From Candidula unifasciata (lineage: Eukaryota > Mollusca > Gastropoda > Stylommatophora > Geomitridae): 64,000 nucleotides of DNA. Shown here piece by piece: positions 1-12,355 of the stretch. How positions within the stretch are numbered: position 1 is the stretch's first letter; each line of letters begins with the position of its first letter. The stretch spans positions 341,936-405,935 of the forward strand of contig CAJHNH020004535.1 in NCBI GenBank assembly GCA_905116865.2. The letters are read 5' to 3'. The notes below the pieces were generated by a model. The model ran no database searches. It was not told the DNA's origin and was given only the letters and a program-made list of their open reading frames with translations. The position numbers and the translations under genes are program-made.

Positions 1-205
1 CCTAACAAAAAAAAAAGATCCAAAGTATGCTCACCACCCGTGACCTTGCAATTGAATCTTGCCACTCTGCTCGAAGCAATCCTGTCTTCACTTTTTTCAG
101 CATGATTTCAGAGTCCGTTATAATTACGACATGTGTATGTATCTTGCTCTCTAGCCACCGGTAAGCTGCAGTGACTGCTTCCACTTCCATTCATATGCTA
201 AATGA
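1..205 (-). mobile_element. LINE fragment, RNase H region (Jockey-like)
   Basis: Minus-strand translation of about 60 residues contains EVEAVTAAYRWLES followed by VIITDSEIML, the conserved Glu and second Asp regions of a retroelement RNase H domain. The same peptide pattern (MEMEAVTAAFRWLEN) is in the plus-strand LINE at 2.6-5.0 kb, so both belong to one family. The fragment is cut by the window edge and ends in a T-run (read on the minus strand) also present in the other copy. It is non-functional and unrelated to the neighbouring CUB exon. Confidence 0.7.
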
Positions 206-513
206 TATAGTTAATGTTCCCCCTCCCCCACACCCCCAGATGAAAGCAAGATTCTTGTATCGCTCAAAGATGTGGCCAAGCCATCCATAAATGTATCTAT
301 TTTTGTTCTCGTGCTCTTTTTCCATCAATTAGCCGGTTGTCACAAGTGTGAGGTCATCCTTTATCATAATAAATCCAAGTAATCTTGACTATTGGTCTAA
401 TTTATCTAACCAGTTTACCAGTTCACGGTATTAATCTATTCTGCGGTGATTCTGTTTTCTGGTTAACTATATATATTCTTTAGATAGATAAACAGGTATT
501 CAGCCAAAATTAC

Positions 514-764
514 CATGTGACCAGAAGCTGGCCACAAACCCGGGTCTCTGGCCGCTGTAGTCAGACTCAAAGACAACTAGCAGCCTGTTCCCTGTAGACC
601 GGATTATGGTTCTAGCCAGCTCCGTTTGGCTCATGATTCTACAGAAGACTGCCAGGAGTGGAGAGTTGACCGTGGCGCCATCATAGACTCGCACGTAGTC
701 TGGGCAAGTGTCTGGAACCCAGGATACGCTGCCTTCTATTCCTTCGAGATCAAGGCTGTTTATC
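514..764 (-). CDS. CUB domain exon, second half (downstream exon B2)
   Basis: This 251-nt minus-strand exon enters in phase 2 after a CTACAG acceptor and leaves in phase 1 at CATG|GTAATT. It encodes the second half of a CUB domain: CPDYVRVYDGATVNSPLL, a TGNRLLVVFESDYS strand and the closing PGFVASFW. The YVRVYDG motif is the usual CUB DY.....DG signature. It joins in frame to the first-half exon at 5134-5008 (AG|G makes Arg). The phase-1 exit means further exons lie off the left edge. At 251 nt it is longer than the matching exons at 32.7 kb (203 nt) and 24.8 kb (about 215 nt). Confidence 0.88.
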
Positions 765-765
765 C

Positions 766-984
766 TGTAGAGAATAGTATTAGATTATACATTTTCAGAG
801 GCGAAAAATATTTCATTCTTAGTAAAAGTATAGGTTCACAACACTCTCATAGATGCCACATTCAAGTCAACATAGCAAGAGGTAGAGAAGGATACAAGTA
901 GGAAGACAGCATCGAGAGATGGGTCGATGACAGCCTTAGAAAGTAAAAAACCGCCATGAGTGGCAGTGTGTTTTGGAGAACCTT
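766..984. other. Intron stretch, nothing recognised
   Basis: Intron sequence just upstream (minus sense) of the CUB exon. I see no domain, RNA or transposon signature. Confidence 0.4.
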
Positions 985-1600
985 CTTCTTCTTCTATTGT
1001 CGTCTCACTAATACCCGGTTGTAGAACAGTGTCGTGGTTTGGTCGTCTCACTAATACCAGGTTGTAGAACAGTGTCGTGGTTTTGTCGTCTCACTAATAC
1101 CAGGTTGTAGAACAGTGTCGTGGTTTTGTCGTCTCACTGATACCAAGTTGTAGAACAGTTTCGTGGTTTTGTCGTCGCACTAATTCCAGGTTGTAGAACA
1201 GTGTCGTAATTTTGTCGTCTCGCTGATACCAGGTTGTAGAACTGTGTCATAGTTTTGTCGTCTCACAGATACCAGGTTGTATCCCAGTGTCGTGGTTTTG
1301 TCGTCTCACTGATACCAGGTTGCAGCACAGTGTCGTGGTTTTGTCGTCTCACTGATACCAGGTTGCAGCACAGTGTCGTGGTTTTGTCGTCTCACTGATA
1401 CCAGGTTGCAGCACAGTGTCGTGGTTTTGTCGTCTCACTGATACCAGGTTATAGCCCAGTGTCGTGGTTTTGTCGTCTCACTGATACCAGGTTGCAGAAC
1501 AGTGTCATGGTTTTGTCGTCTCACTGATACCAGGTTGTAGAACAGTGCCGTTGTTTTGTCGTCTCACTGATACCAGGTTGTAGCCCAGTGTCCTTGTTTT
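985..1600 (+). repeat. 43-bp minisatellite, about 14 copies
   Basis: Successive units of about 43 bp read TCGTCTCACTGATACCAGG, then TTGYAGMACAGTGTCGTGG, then a short T-rich spacer. Copies differ by a few substitutions each; the cluster around 1,300-1,440 is most homogeneous. It lies in the intron between the two downstream CUB exons. No protein meaning is evident. Confidence 0.9.
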
Positions 1601-1786
1601 GTGTATTTATCTTGTGTTTTTCAGGTGGCTTGGGTGATGGGTTTGGTTTTTTTAGTGCAGGTTTCAGCTACATCATTTATCCATCTCTTTCTTGGTCTTC
1701 CCTTCACCCTGCTCATGAATTTTTTGCTGTAAAAAGTTGCATCATCATCATTCAATATCATAACAACAGTCGTCCCCATTAAGGAT

Positions 1787-1970
1787 ACCATTTGTAGTTA
1801 TTTTGAAGCCCTATTCTGGCTTTTGCCGGGAGCCTTACATATATCCTAACGGCTGAACGGGATTTCTGGGACCTCTCAACGGGTGAGTTGCATCCGCATG
1901 GTGGCACTTTGTGTCACCGGGTGTTTATCACTTGTTTGATGTCCTGGTTGGATACAACTTACCAACTTAC
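1787..1970 (+). repeat. Dispersed repeat family C, copy 1
   Basis: About 180 bp containing GAAGCCCTATTCTGGC, TTCTGGGACCTCTC, TGTGTCACCGGGTGTTTATC and GATGTCCTGGTTGG. A diverged copy in the same orientation is at 18,825-19,015 and an inverted one at 58,485-58,650. I do not recognise the family; the size and dispersal fit a SINE or short non-autonomous element. Confidence 0.75.
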
Positions 1971-2639
1971 CAACTGACGTCGTTATTAAGACATGCAAAC
2001 ATAAGTATGCCCACCAAGAAACAGATTACATGTATAAACAGCATATTTATACCAACACTGAGCTACCAGTGCCAAATTTTGACTTGATCAAAAGCTAATC
2101 CATGTGCAATAAACATCTGTAAAATATGATGCCTGAGGAAAGCCACCAACGTAATCACTTGAGACAGAGGGAAAAGTGTTACTATCTCACAAAGTCTTAC
2201 TATCGCAGATTCAAAAGCCTTATTATCACACTGACAAAGCCCATGTACACCATTAATCGAGAAACAGAACTTTGGTAATCTCGTTAGAATGCAGCCATAA
2301 CAATAACAAATATAGCGGCTAAACTTGAAACGATCGCATGTAAAAGCAAGAGGTCGCGCTAGGAGAACATGGGTTGATGACATCAAAGACGGTCTACATT
2401 GATACAGAATGATCAATATCATTGATTGTTCCTTTCCGCTTAAAGGCAAAAGTGAAAGTTGATGATGATGAATTATTAATATTATCATCATCATCATTAT
2501 TGCGAATATAAACATGACTTAAACCCGCCAATGCAAAAATAACATGTATCGGCTGCTGTGCTCTTGTAAAATACACTTGCTTGTGCGTCCTCGTGTCATG
2601 AATTGTAATCCTCTCCAAACGTTTGTAAATTATATGGTA
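1971..2639. other. Intron stretch with only a short ATC/ATT-rich run
   Basis: No coding or transposon signature is recognised. A run of GATGATGATGAATTATTAAT-type sequence is near 2,460-2,500. The open frames here lack any domain and probably arise by chance. Confidence 0.4.
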
Positions 2640-4990
2640 GGCGGTGAACAATGGAAAAATTCGGGAAACTGCAAAGGCAGATGCGAAGAAAAGATCGGCC
2701 TATGACAGTGGAAACAATTTGTGGAGACAATATGGTGTACGTATGATAACAGACAAGGAGATAGGGGAGGCTTTTTTACATAAGTTTTTAACTCAGACAG
2801 AACATAATGATGTCAACATCAGGGATGCAGTTAGAAAGGAGTTAGCTGGTACCTTGAAGAATATGCATTATGCAGACATGATGCATGTGGAAGATATCAA
2901 ACAAATTTTGAAAAAGGCAAAAGACACTGCACCAGGGCCTGATGGAGTCAGGTATGGTCACATGAAGGCTTTGAGCGATGTAGACCTGGCAGAGATGACC
3001 GACCGCTTTAACCAGAGTATTAGGACTGCATCAGTACCGCAGGACTGTGTGCACAGCTATCTAATCCCACTACCAAAACCTTTTTAAGGATCATTCTGAG
3101 CTTAGTGGCTTTAGAAACATCACCTTACAAAACACATTTGTGAAGGTCTTGGAGAAGATGGTCGCTGTAAAGCTGCAAGAATTTTTGAAAAGGGGAAAGC
3201 TTCTCCTAAGAGATATGGGAAGCTACAGGCCAGGAAAGGACACTGACAAATGCGGCTACTTTTGCTTTTGACGTCTATGAAAGGTTTCAGAACGGACATG
3301 AAACTATATCGTCAGCACTGGATCTCTAGGATGCTTATAACAGAGTAAGATATGACATTTTGATGACTGCGCTGTAGGAGAAGGAGGTCAGTCCCTGGCT
3401 GGTGAATTGGGTTGCAGCTGCCCTGTATTCACTTGGGGTTGCTCTCCGACTGGGCTCATATACCTCAGTCATGCAGTTTGGCACTAGGACTTTCACATGG
3501 ATCCGTCATCTCGCCTGTGCTCTTTAACGTGTATGAGAGCAAGATTGCAAGCCTAGAAGCACCAAAAGTTAGACGGGTACTGACTTTTGCGGATGATATA
3601 CTTGCATATAAGCAGGGGAAGAGAGAGCTACAAGCGATAGTAGACAAAGTGACTGAGTGGTGTACAGAAATTAGGGCTGTCGTTCACTCGGAAAATGCGT
3701 CTGTTTTATGGTGTTCTCTACACTACAGGATCGTTAGAGCTTATGTCCTAAGCCTTACGATAGATGGTAAAAACGTCAACAGAGAAACAAACTGGAGTAT
3801 CTGGGAATTACAGTAGAAAGGATCCTATCCTTTAAGAAACTTGTGGAGAATGTTGTGACAAAATGCCAAAAAGGACTTAATGCACCTAAGACTATGGCTG
3901 CAATTAACATAGAGCAGAGAATGCTTTTCACACTATATCAGCACCGGATCCTGTCAGTCGTTGATTATGGCCTGGTAATACTTACCGTCTCAAAGAGTCA
4001 GATGGACAAACTAGAGCGCATACAGAACGCAGCTATGCGGGTCATTCTGGGTTGCACCAGAGACACCCCTTTGGTGTGAATGCGATACATTCTTGGTTTG
4101 CCGACTATTGCAGGTAGGCACAAGGTGCTGCAGGCGAAGTCATATCTCAAGGTAGCTGCAGACACAGACGTCCCTTTGAATGAAGCTCTGGGTGCAGTTA
4201 AGGGTCAACGGCTGATAAGAGGGAAATCATGGATGGCTCAGGCAGAAGACACAATCAGACAGGTTTGCATCCTTGAAAACATTAAGCGAGGAGAGGAGTT
4301 TGTAAAAAGGCCACCAGAAGGTCAGACTTATATAGGGTCATAATCACGCTGAGCCGGGAATGCAGAGACTGGCCAGCAGGTGCCACGGAGGCGGAAATTC
4401 GGCAATTAATTCAAGATAATGCTTGCTCAGAGGATTTCATTTGTTACACAGACTGTTCAGTGTCGAGAGGCAACAAGAAGTGCTTCGGTTTTCTCCGCAA
4501 AACTTAATGGTCGACATTTGGTGCAGGAGAGCCTAGCATATGATACCATAACATCCAGCTTAAGAATGGAAATGGAGGCGGTCACTGCAGCTTTCCGCTG
4601 GCTAGAGAACACGACACACACACAACGTGATTGTAACTGACTCAGAAAGCATGCCGAGGAGGGTCGGGCAGGCATGCTCCGTGCAGAGTGGCATGCTTCA
4701 CTGCGGAGGACATAGGTGAGGAGCATTGTCTGGATTTTTTTTAACCAGGGAACGCCGGTGTGTTGGAGAATGAACAGGCGGACAGACTGGTTGGCTCTAC
4801 ACAACTTGGTGGAATACTGATGCATGATAGGGCAGACAGGGTTAGTGCCTTGTTGGAGAGCGTGTACAGTTCGGAGGAGCAGTCGGAACATCACAGTCTG
4901 GTAAGATTGATGCAGGGGGGAGCGACGAAAGGTTGTGGCAGATGCTCGAAGCTCAGAGAAATGGCAAGACGGACGTCCTGTTTGATGAAT
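2640..4990 (+). mobile_element. Degenerate Jockey-like LINE: reverse transcriptase plus RNase H
   Basis: The fragment runs from the linker before the RT domain to near the 3' end. Readable parts are APGPDGVRYGHMKAL (RT start, about 2,930), the GLSHGSVISPVLFNVY block (about 3,490), the catalytic FADDILAY at 3586-3609, the thumb (3,843-4,340), an RNase H start YTDCS (about 4,445), MEMEAVTAAFRWLEN (about 4,570) and NEQADRL (about 4,770). Several frameshifts and stops break the frame, so it is dead. It is antisense to the host gene, and its 3' end stops about 10-20 nt inside the intron from the donor of exon 5134-5008. No endonuclease domain is attached; fragments resembling the 5' half of such an element are at 19.9, 42.6 and 46.0 kb. 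Confidence 0.85.
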
Positions 4991-5006
4991 GCAGTGATGT
5001 TACCTA

Positions 5007-5612
<606 letters not shown>

Positions 5613-5671
<59 letters not shown>
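5613..5671 (+). repeat. (TTAG)n microsatellite
   Basis: About fourteen perfect TTAG units. Poly-T and poly-G tracts follow near 5,905-5,950. Confidence 0.95.
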
Positions 5672-6079
5672 AGTCAAGAATTGACATCACAGTACTCAGG
5701 GCATTCCCATGCCTGCTCCGTCCTCATCTTCAGCAACCAGCGCAGAGTTCCAATACTGATGGTACCGGTCACAATCTGGTTATAGGTCCGTCTCGCCTTT
5801 CCTCTGAGTTAACATTTCCTGTTTAACATTACACGAGTATGCCACAGCACACTTGTTACATCCAGTGTATGGTGTTAGACACATGCAATAGCAGTATCGG
5901 CACTTTTTTTTTTTTTTTTTTTTTGGTAAAGGGGGGGGGGGGGGGGGGGATATTTGACGCTTTCATTTTCCAGTATATTTTCTCGTACCCATTTTAGATT
6001 GTCTAGCTAGTAGTCCAGGGCATTAGTAGTAACATTCGCTCAGACGTGACACAGAAACGAGCACCTTTAGAGCGCCAGT

Positions 6080-6290
6080 CAAGTTTTTTCATGTGCCTAG
6101 ATACCTATATTTCTGTACTTGTCCTATAATTACACCTTCAACTTTTATTATACATTTAGGCATCATTATTTTCTTGGAAATCACCATTACTTCTGTCTTC
6201 CCATTATTCAAACTGAGGCTCCTTGTATGACTTTCTACCACCACCAGTGCCTGTAGTTCTTTCTGCATCCCGTCTGGAGTGTACAATTAC
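6080..6290 (-). mobile_element. LINE reverse transcriptase fragment (RTE/L2-like)
   Basis: The minus-strand translation contains LSLNNGKTEVMVISKK, a short spacer and QVQKYRYLGT. This is the RT segment after the catalytic loop in RTE/L2-type non-LTR elements (compare K.....L.YKYLG in related RTs). It is a short, isolated, inactive piece. Confidence 0.7.
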
Positions 6291-6300
6291 ATACATAGAG

Positions 6301-6360
6301 CCTCGGTGGCGTAGTGGCTAGACCCAGGTCAGCTAGATAAAAGGTCTTAGGCACACTATT
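6301..6360 (+). mobile_element. tRNA-like SINE head fragment
   Basis: GCCTCGGTGGCGTAGTGGCT resembles a polymerase III A-box region of a tRNA-derived SINE. No clear B box follows, so this is a truncated head or a chance match. Confidence 0.3.
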
Positions 6361-6583
6361 TTTCGCAATGATATGTTTATCGAAAAGTTTAGTGTCTGTA
6401 AACTTTATCGTATAGTTTGATGGACATACGAGTTTACCTATATATGTTTACAAAAAAGTTATCCACCATATTATAACATTACTAATAAAAGTATGGACCG
6501 TAAAAATGTAATATCTGTATGCGTACACCTAATTCAAATATATAATGATAGTGGCATATACGTGTGGCTAGCTGAGTCGAGTG

Positions 6584-6771
<188 letters not shown>

Positions 6772-7147
6772 ACCTCATTCGTGTGTCTATTAAAATATAT
6801 GATCAAGTATACATACAATAAAAATGTTGGTAAAATATGTAATTGTGAAAATCTTGTGTCCTAAAAACCATATAAGAAATCATTTTTTTTATCTTATTGG
6901 TGCATTGGTTATTCAATACAGCTAAGCTTGTGGATGAGCGCACTTTTTCGTGTAGCACTAATGGATTTTATGGTAAATCCTTCAGTGATTCGTCACTGAA
7001 GCAAACCCTTCTCTAGTCTTTCATAACGGTCAACTGAAGATGCTGGTTTGCCCACTGCAATCGGTTCTGGCGATGCCGATCGGTAAGAACAAGACGTCTT
7101 CAAATCAAACGGCCAGCCTCATGCAACGTGTTTCTGTCCGTTTTAAT

Positions 7148-7592
7148 CAGTTGTTTTCAACCTCTCCAATGCGGCGTCCCTTTAATACAGTTCCTCGTGT
7201 TGTGGCGACCCTTTAATACAGTTCCTCGTGTTGTGGCGACCCTTTAATACAGTTCCTCGTGTTGTGGCGACCCTTTAATACAGTTCCTCGTGTTGTGGCG
7301 ACCCTTTAATACAGTTCCTCGTGTTGTGGCGACCCTTTAATACAGTTCCTCGTGTTGTGGCGACCCTTTAATACAGTTCCTCGTGTTGTGGCGACCCTTT
7401 AATACAGTTCCTCGTGTTGTGGCGACCCTTTAATACAGTTCCTCGTGTTGTGGCGACCCCCAACCAAACAATTATTTGTGTTGCTACTTCATAACTTGAG
7501 TGAATGTGTTTTTTCTAAAAGTCTTTGATGACCTCTGCGAAAAGGTCGTTATACCCACAAAGGGTCCCGACACATAGGTTAAGAACCGCTTG
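7148..7592 (+). mobile_element. SPIN-like non-autonomous hAT element with internal tandem expansion
   Basis: The left end is CAGTTGTTTTCAACCTCTCC and the right end is TAGGTTAAGAACCGCTT. Between them are CCTTTAATACAGTTCCTCGT, GGCGACCCCCAACCAAACAA, GTTGCTACTTCATAACT and CTGCGAAAAGGTCGTTATAC. From memory these match, in order, the SPIN (SPACE INVADERS) hAT MITE family, whose ends are CAGYGGTTCTCAACC. A 31-bp internal segment is amplified nine times (separate entry). I see no convincing 8-bp target duplication. There is no coding capacity. Confidence 0.72.
7181..7459 (+). repeat. 31-bp tandem array (9 copies) inside the SPIN-like element
   Basis: Units start at 7181, 7212, 7243, 7274, 7305, 7336, 7367, 7398 and 7429, exactly 31 bp apart. 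Each contains TTTAATACAGTTCCTCGTGT and a GTGGCGACCC end and they look identical, so the expansion is recent relative to the element. Confidence 0.95.
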
Positions 7593-7599
7593 CTTAAAC

Positions 7600-8529
7600 C
7601 GGAATGCGACGAGCTGTTAGCAGTGACTGTGTTAGACGAATACGCGAATCGATCCCTGAGATGACGGATCTGAATGAACCGTTCTTCGGTAGATGTTATG
7701 ACAGCGGTTCTTGCACTGCGCAGCCGGTTTGCAACTGAGTCATTTTTTTTTAAATCTCATCCAAAGGTGACAAATAGTATTCCTAATTACATTTTAACAA
7801 ACGTTAGTCTCTCCCCCCCCCCCCCCCAAAAAAGAAGAAGGTCCCGTTCCATTGATAAGTTTTTTGGACTGGTCTACCTTGGTGTAGGTTACGGGTGTGC
7901 CGCTCTGTTGTTAGCTTTATAGATTGTCTTGCATTTACGTATTAATTCCGAGAAAAAGAATGCCTGTGACATAGGTTTCATCACTCTATAAAGGGGTTTT
8001 GTGTTAGACCCAGTTTGTCGATGTTTTTAGAGTGTTAAAAGAGCTAGCATGCTGAATTATACAACATGCTATATCAACGGCATTGCGGAACACCCCGTAA
8101 CATTGTGCCAAGTAGACGGAGCTCAAAGTTCACTAATCAGAAGTGAGCTAGTGTGTAACACTGCAAGTAGGGAGAGTAACGTTACTATTACCCTAATTAC
8201 ATTACGTTGTCAACCACTGCACTGGTCGGCAAATCGCCGCACTCTCCTCTTTAGAGACCTGAGTTCGGCTCTGCCAGTCGGCCACTAATCGGTTTAGATT
8301 CCGAAAAACATGGTTCTTTAAGGGTTCTTGACAAGAAATTTGGCTCTAAAAAAAAGTTAATCGTCCTACTTATTGTCTCTTTTGACTGATGAGTTTGCCG
8401 ACCACTTGGTTAGCATATAAACCTCTAATAATGTTGAGTCCTTGTTCTGTAGTGAGAAGAGCCGTATTTGTGCACTAAATTTTAAAACTAATTTATTTTA
8501 TAGGCATTTAATAGCATGTTCAAGAAGCG
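7600..8529. other. Stretch with no recognised feature
   Basis: Open frames at 7,674-7,922 and 8,049-8,288 show no domain, signal peptide or conserved motif. A C-run and A-run lie near 7,815-7,835. Confidence 0.4.
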
Positions 8530-8700
8530 GCTGGCAGCTTGATTAGAACGATGGGCTCCCAAGCGGATGAACCGAGTTTGAATCCTTGGTAAGGCTGGGG
8601 ATTTTTTTCTGTCAGGGAAAAAAAACCTCACCTGCACAGTCGTGGCCACAGCACTAGCCATGTGGTCGTAAATCCTTAGGCTTAAAGACCCCCCCCCCCC
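8530..8700 (+). mobile_element. tRNA-derived SINE-like repeat
   Basis: GCAGCTTGATTAGAACGATG could be an A-box region, and CCGAGTTTGAATCCTTGG fits a B box (GGTTCRANNCC) about 45 nt later. A diverged tail and C-runs follow. This rests only on promoter-box spacing. Confidence 0.45.
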
Positions 8701-9539
8701 TGCCCCCCCCCCTGCCTAAACCGCAAAAGTGTTACAATAAAGGCATTAATTGGCAGTTTTTTTTTTTTTTTTTTGGGCAGATAGAATTGTCAGTTAGTTT
8801 TTGTTCTCCCAAGTTGTAATTGTTTCTTGTGAACCTGTCATGCGTTATTGTCAAACATGTTGTTTTGACCACTGTTGCTGTTTCCGTGTTCACAATTATC
8901 AGCAGAGTAAAGTTCAGGGCCACATTGATCAGGTTAAAATGGCAGGATTTTTTCCCTATCACTGCAGCAAGCTTCACTTTTTCATATGTTGCGTTGCTTT
9001 TTGTAGACAGTATTTATTTTATAATGACCAAAAAGACAGACATAATAACATTATAGATAATTATTGTAACAAGTATAATAACTAAAACAATTTGATAGCA
9101 AAATTATTACTCTAGTCTGGACATTCAGTTTATACAAACATCCCATACCCGTAGACTGGCCTTGACCTTGTCTGGCTGCAAAAACAAAGCACACTAGTAC
9201 AGAACGTACCAGGAGCCACATATTTGGAATCAGTGCCTTTGCAGTAGCCAAGTTGATTTGTTCTTAGATAGAAAAATAAATTATTACATTATAATTTTAT
9301 TCTCAAAATTTAAGTAGGAGAAATACAACAGGGAATGTTTCAGGAAGTAAATGAGATCGGTATGATGTTTACACATCATTCGCTGAGCGTCGATTGGTCT
9401 ATAAAATATAGATGCAAAACGATAATCATGTGAGGTGAAACAAGTGCTTTTCTTAAAATGCACATGTCCACAGCTATTCTGTTAATGCTATTCAAAGGCA
9501 TCTATATCCATCTATATTCTCTTCATGTCAGTCAGTCTA
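8701..9539. other. Stretch with no recognised feature
   Basis: C-rich and T-rich homopolymers near 8,690-8,775, then AT-rich DNA. Overlapping open frames on both strands have no domain resemblance. Confidence 0.35.
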
Positions 9540-10070
9540 TGTTAACATGAGGCATTCACAAGTGACCTCCATTGCTGCTGGTCTGTTGTTTTTTTTATTT
9601 TTTTATCTGTGGTATTCCGTGTCATTTTACATTTCTTTATTTCTCTTTCTATTGTCATTCCCTGGATTTCCTTAGATCACCATTGTCTCCTTTTTCATCT
9701 GCCACCCATCAGAGGACTATCCTTGCGAAAATGTCATTTTGCAGACATGTTAAAGCCATCTCAATCTTCTTCCTTTGATAACTTCTGCCGGTGATGAACC
9801 GTTCGTTTTCATAGTAAGTTCTTTATTACAGGATCTTGGTTGGCCAATATTTTCGCAGAAAACTCCTCAAACATTTTTTGGGGAAAGCATCAAGTTTATA
9901 TGCAATTCCTGTTGTCACTTCCCATCACTCATTGTTGTATAACAGTATTCCTAACATGTTGCTCTTGAATAATCTGAGTTTTGTCTTCAAGCTGAGTCCC
10001 TGTAACTTGCGTATACTGTTAAGCATGGCAAATGATTGGTTTGCTTTGTTTTTTTCTTGATGTATCATCA
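9540..10070 (-). mobile_element. LINE 3' end, RT thumb region (L2/RTE-like)
   Basis: The minus strand reads LKTKLRLFKSNMLGILLYNN, then TGIAYKLDAFPKKCLRSFLR and KYWPTKIL. This is the C-terminal RT pattern K..LFKS.VL..LLYG....K....FQ.KCLRRIL found in many invertebrate LINEs. Stops downstream make it inactive. Plus-strand open frames here are its shadow. Confidence 0.7.
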
Positions 10071-10498
10071 TCATCATCGCCATCAATTAGGTGCCGTCGC
10101 TACATTAGAGGTTGACTGTTTGGTAAGTCTTTCCAGGATCCATATCTGAAGTAACAACCTACTTCCAAATTTAAAAAAAAAAAAGTTGAAAATATACATC
10201 CCTGCTGACTCCCGTACCAACTTTCTGTTGTATGATTTTCGCAGGCTACGTTGCAATCAAACTCTTAATTATCTATTTTGCTTCGGTCACCTTTACTATT
10301 TTCTGTAATGGACAGAAATTCCCTCCATCCCAAGCAAAGTTTACATAGGTAACTGGTGAAACAACAACAAAATCAAGAAGAAGAACTAGAAGATCGGCAT
10401 GAAGTCTACGAAGAGCAAGAAGTATATATGTCGGTATATAAGTTATTGATATTGGTCTCAGTAAAAGTCGACCCTCTGTTGATATCATTGGTACCACA
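10071..10498. other. Stretch with no recognised feature
   Basis: A short (CAT/ATC)n run near 10,060-10,085; otherwise nothing identified. Confidence 0.35.
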
Positions 10499-10740
10499 CT
10501 TACTTATATTGACTCGTGTGTACTGTATCTATCTGGGTGCAGTACGTTTATCTATTTTTACTCGTTTGTACTCTAATAACCTTGATGCGGTACACTTACC
10601 TATTTTGACTCGTAGTACTGTATCTACCTGGATGCAGTACACTTACCTATTTTAGCTCGTTTGTACTGTATCTACCTGGGTGCGGTACACTTACCTATTT
10701 TGACTCGTGTGTACTGTATCTACATGGGTGCAGTATCTCA
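10499..10740 (+). repeat. 48-bp minisatellite, 5 copies
   Basis: Five diverged units of about 48 bp share ACTTACCTATTTTGACTCGT, then TGTACTGTATCTACCTGG, then TGCRGTAC. Confidence 0.88.
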
Positions 10741-11343
10741 GGACTTGTAGGATGAACCGTCACCTAGTATTTTATATAACACGACAACCCGGATCTTCCT
10801 GCATTTCGATTCCTGAAAGACGAGACCCACTTCTTGTGAAAAGACACATACAAATTACAATTTATTCTTTTTTTACGACGCGGTAGTACCTTGACCTCTT
10901 CTCGATGTGAGACAGCCAAAATCATCATCCTGTTGTGTCGATTATACGTCTCATAGAGACCGCAGTCTATTCCTTAACTTGGTGATTCTTCTCCTTTTTC
11001 TTTTTCTTAGCGTTCATCAGCTCTAAACTCCGGCCGATAATTTTGGTTGTTGTCCATTCTTGGACTTTGAGCTCAGTCCAGAACTTGAGTTGTGTGTGTG
11101 CATATCTGTTTTAGTGATCTGGCTTATTTGTTAGCTGACTGGTAATTCATTGCCTTTCAGACATACGCACTCTTGACTTAAATGGAAACACCCTCATTAG
11201 TCGCATCCTACGACATACTTGGGAGGGAGGGGGGGGGGGGCAGTGCGTCTATTCTTTGTTCTTCAGAATTGAGCCACATGGGAAACTCAGTTCTATCTTT
11301 TTGACATCATCTTTGGAATCAAGTTCAGTATCTCTTATTGATA
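10741..11343. other. Stretch with no recognised feature
   Basis: Nothing identified apart from a G-run near 11,225-11,240. Confidence 0.35.
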
Positions 11344-11650
11344 AAAAGGTAAAGTTAAAAGTCGGGAGATGTGAACCAGCGTCATTGCACACGGTTATAA
11401 ACCATAAGTGCTCTGCCACCAGTACGGACAGCTGACAAGAAACTGTCGGCCTGTGTCGCCATCCGCACGTAACTCTGTAGCTACAGCGACGTTCCCCCAT
11501 TTACCTCAGAGTGTCACTCTGGTACCCATTTCCTAGAGGCTGGGTGAACCCCGGGAGTCGCCCGGTTTTGAACACTGACCGTGGGCTGCAGCGAGTCACA
11601 GCTGGATTTGAAAGCGAGCCTCCTATCGACTGCGCTAACGCGGCTCCCGA
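11344..11650 (-). mobile_element. tRNA-derived SINE, family B
   Basis: The minus strand starts GGGAGCCGCGTTAGCGCAGT (A-box-like) and TTTCAAATCC (B-box-like), followed by a body with GGAAATGGGTACCAGAGTG, GCTACAGAGTTACGTGCGGA and GTGGCAGAGCACTTATGG. A clearly related copy without the head is on the plus strand at 19,645-19,870. Two copies in opposite orientation plus a Pol III-type head support a SINE. Confidence 0.65.
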
Positions 11651-11924
11651 TCTCTTATTGATGTTCGTTTGTTTTCTGTTTAGCATCCTCTTTTCCACAG
11701 CTTACGTCTTTCCTATTTCAATACCTGTGTCATTCTCTTCATAATCTGCTGAATATTTCTATGTTTTCGTTCTCTAGTAACTAATGTTATCATTGGTTAT
11801 CCAGACAACTGTCTTATTTACCCGCTTCTCTTCAGTTCGTCCCATTCAGTATTCGCCAGTTTCGTCAGGCATTTGTTTTTGAATGCATTGTAATACTTTC
11901 ATTTTATGTCTCTAGATCTTCCCT

Positions 11925-12355
11925 GTAGCAACATACGGATGTGAGTCATGGACTATCTCCCAGTCCTTTCCTTAAGAAAGAGAATAGGGGCTTTTGAGAC
12001 GAAATGCTATAGAAAGATTCTCAGAATATTTTGGACAAAGAAAAGGGGAAATACTGACATCTTGAAAGATCTGAACATCTTGGAAGATTGGCTAATAAAC
12101 AGCATCCTGTCTCGGAAGCTGAAATATTTTGGTGATATCAAAACCAACAAAGGATAGGAAAAAATTATAGCAGAAGGCATGGTACCAGGATGGAGGGGCA
12201 GGGGCCGACCGACACGAAGATGGGCACAGGATATAAGTGACTCCTTGAGAATGAAAGTGCATGAGGCGGGAGAGTTGGCGACAGACCGAGTTTCTTTCAG
12301 GCAGACCGTGATGAGAGCGAAGGACCTTCAGCATGATGATGTTGATGATGATGAT
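11925..12355 (+). mobile_element. LINE 3' end with C-terminal motif (RTE/L2-like)
   Basis: It reads FPVATYGCESWT, then RKRIGAFETKCYRKILRIFW, then GRGRPTRRWAQDISDSL and the AGELATDR tail region. YG.ESW...........FE.KC.RKILRI.W followed by GRGRP...W.DDI is the typical C-terminus of many invertebrate non-LTR polyproteins. Frame breaks show it is dead. It ends in GATGATGATG-type repeats, a plausible LINE tail. Confidence 0.75.

Noticed and set aside
7181..7459. Possible CRISPR-like array (31-bp perfect repeats)
   Set aside because: Units are directly adjacent with no spacers and lie inside a hAT MITE in a eukaryotic genome.
9572..10060. Hydrophobic plus-strand frames suggesting small membrane proteins
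   Set aside because: They are shadows of the minus-strand LINE RT C-terminus in the same place.
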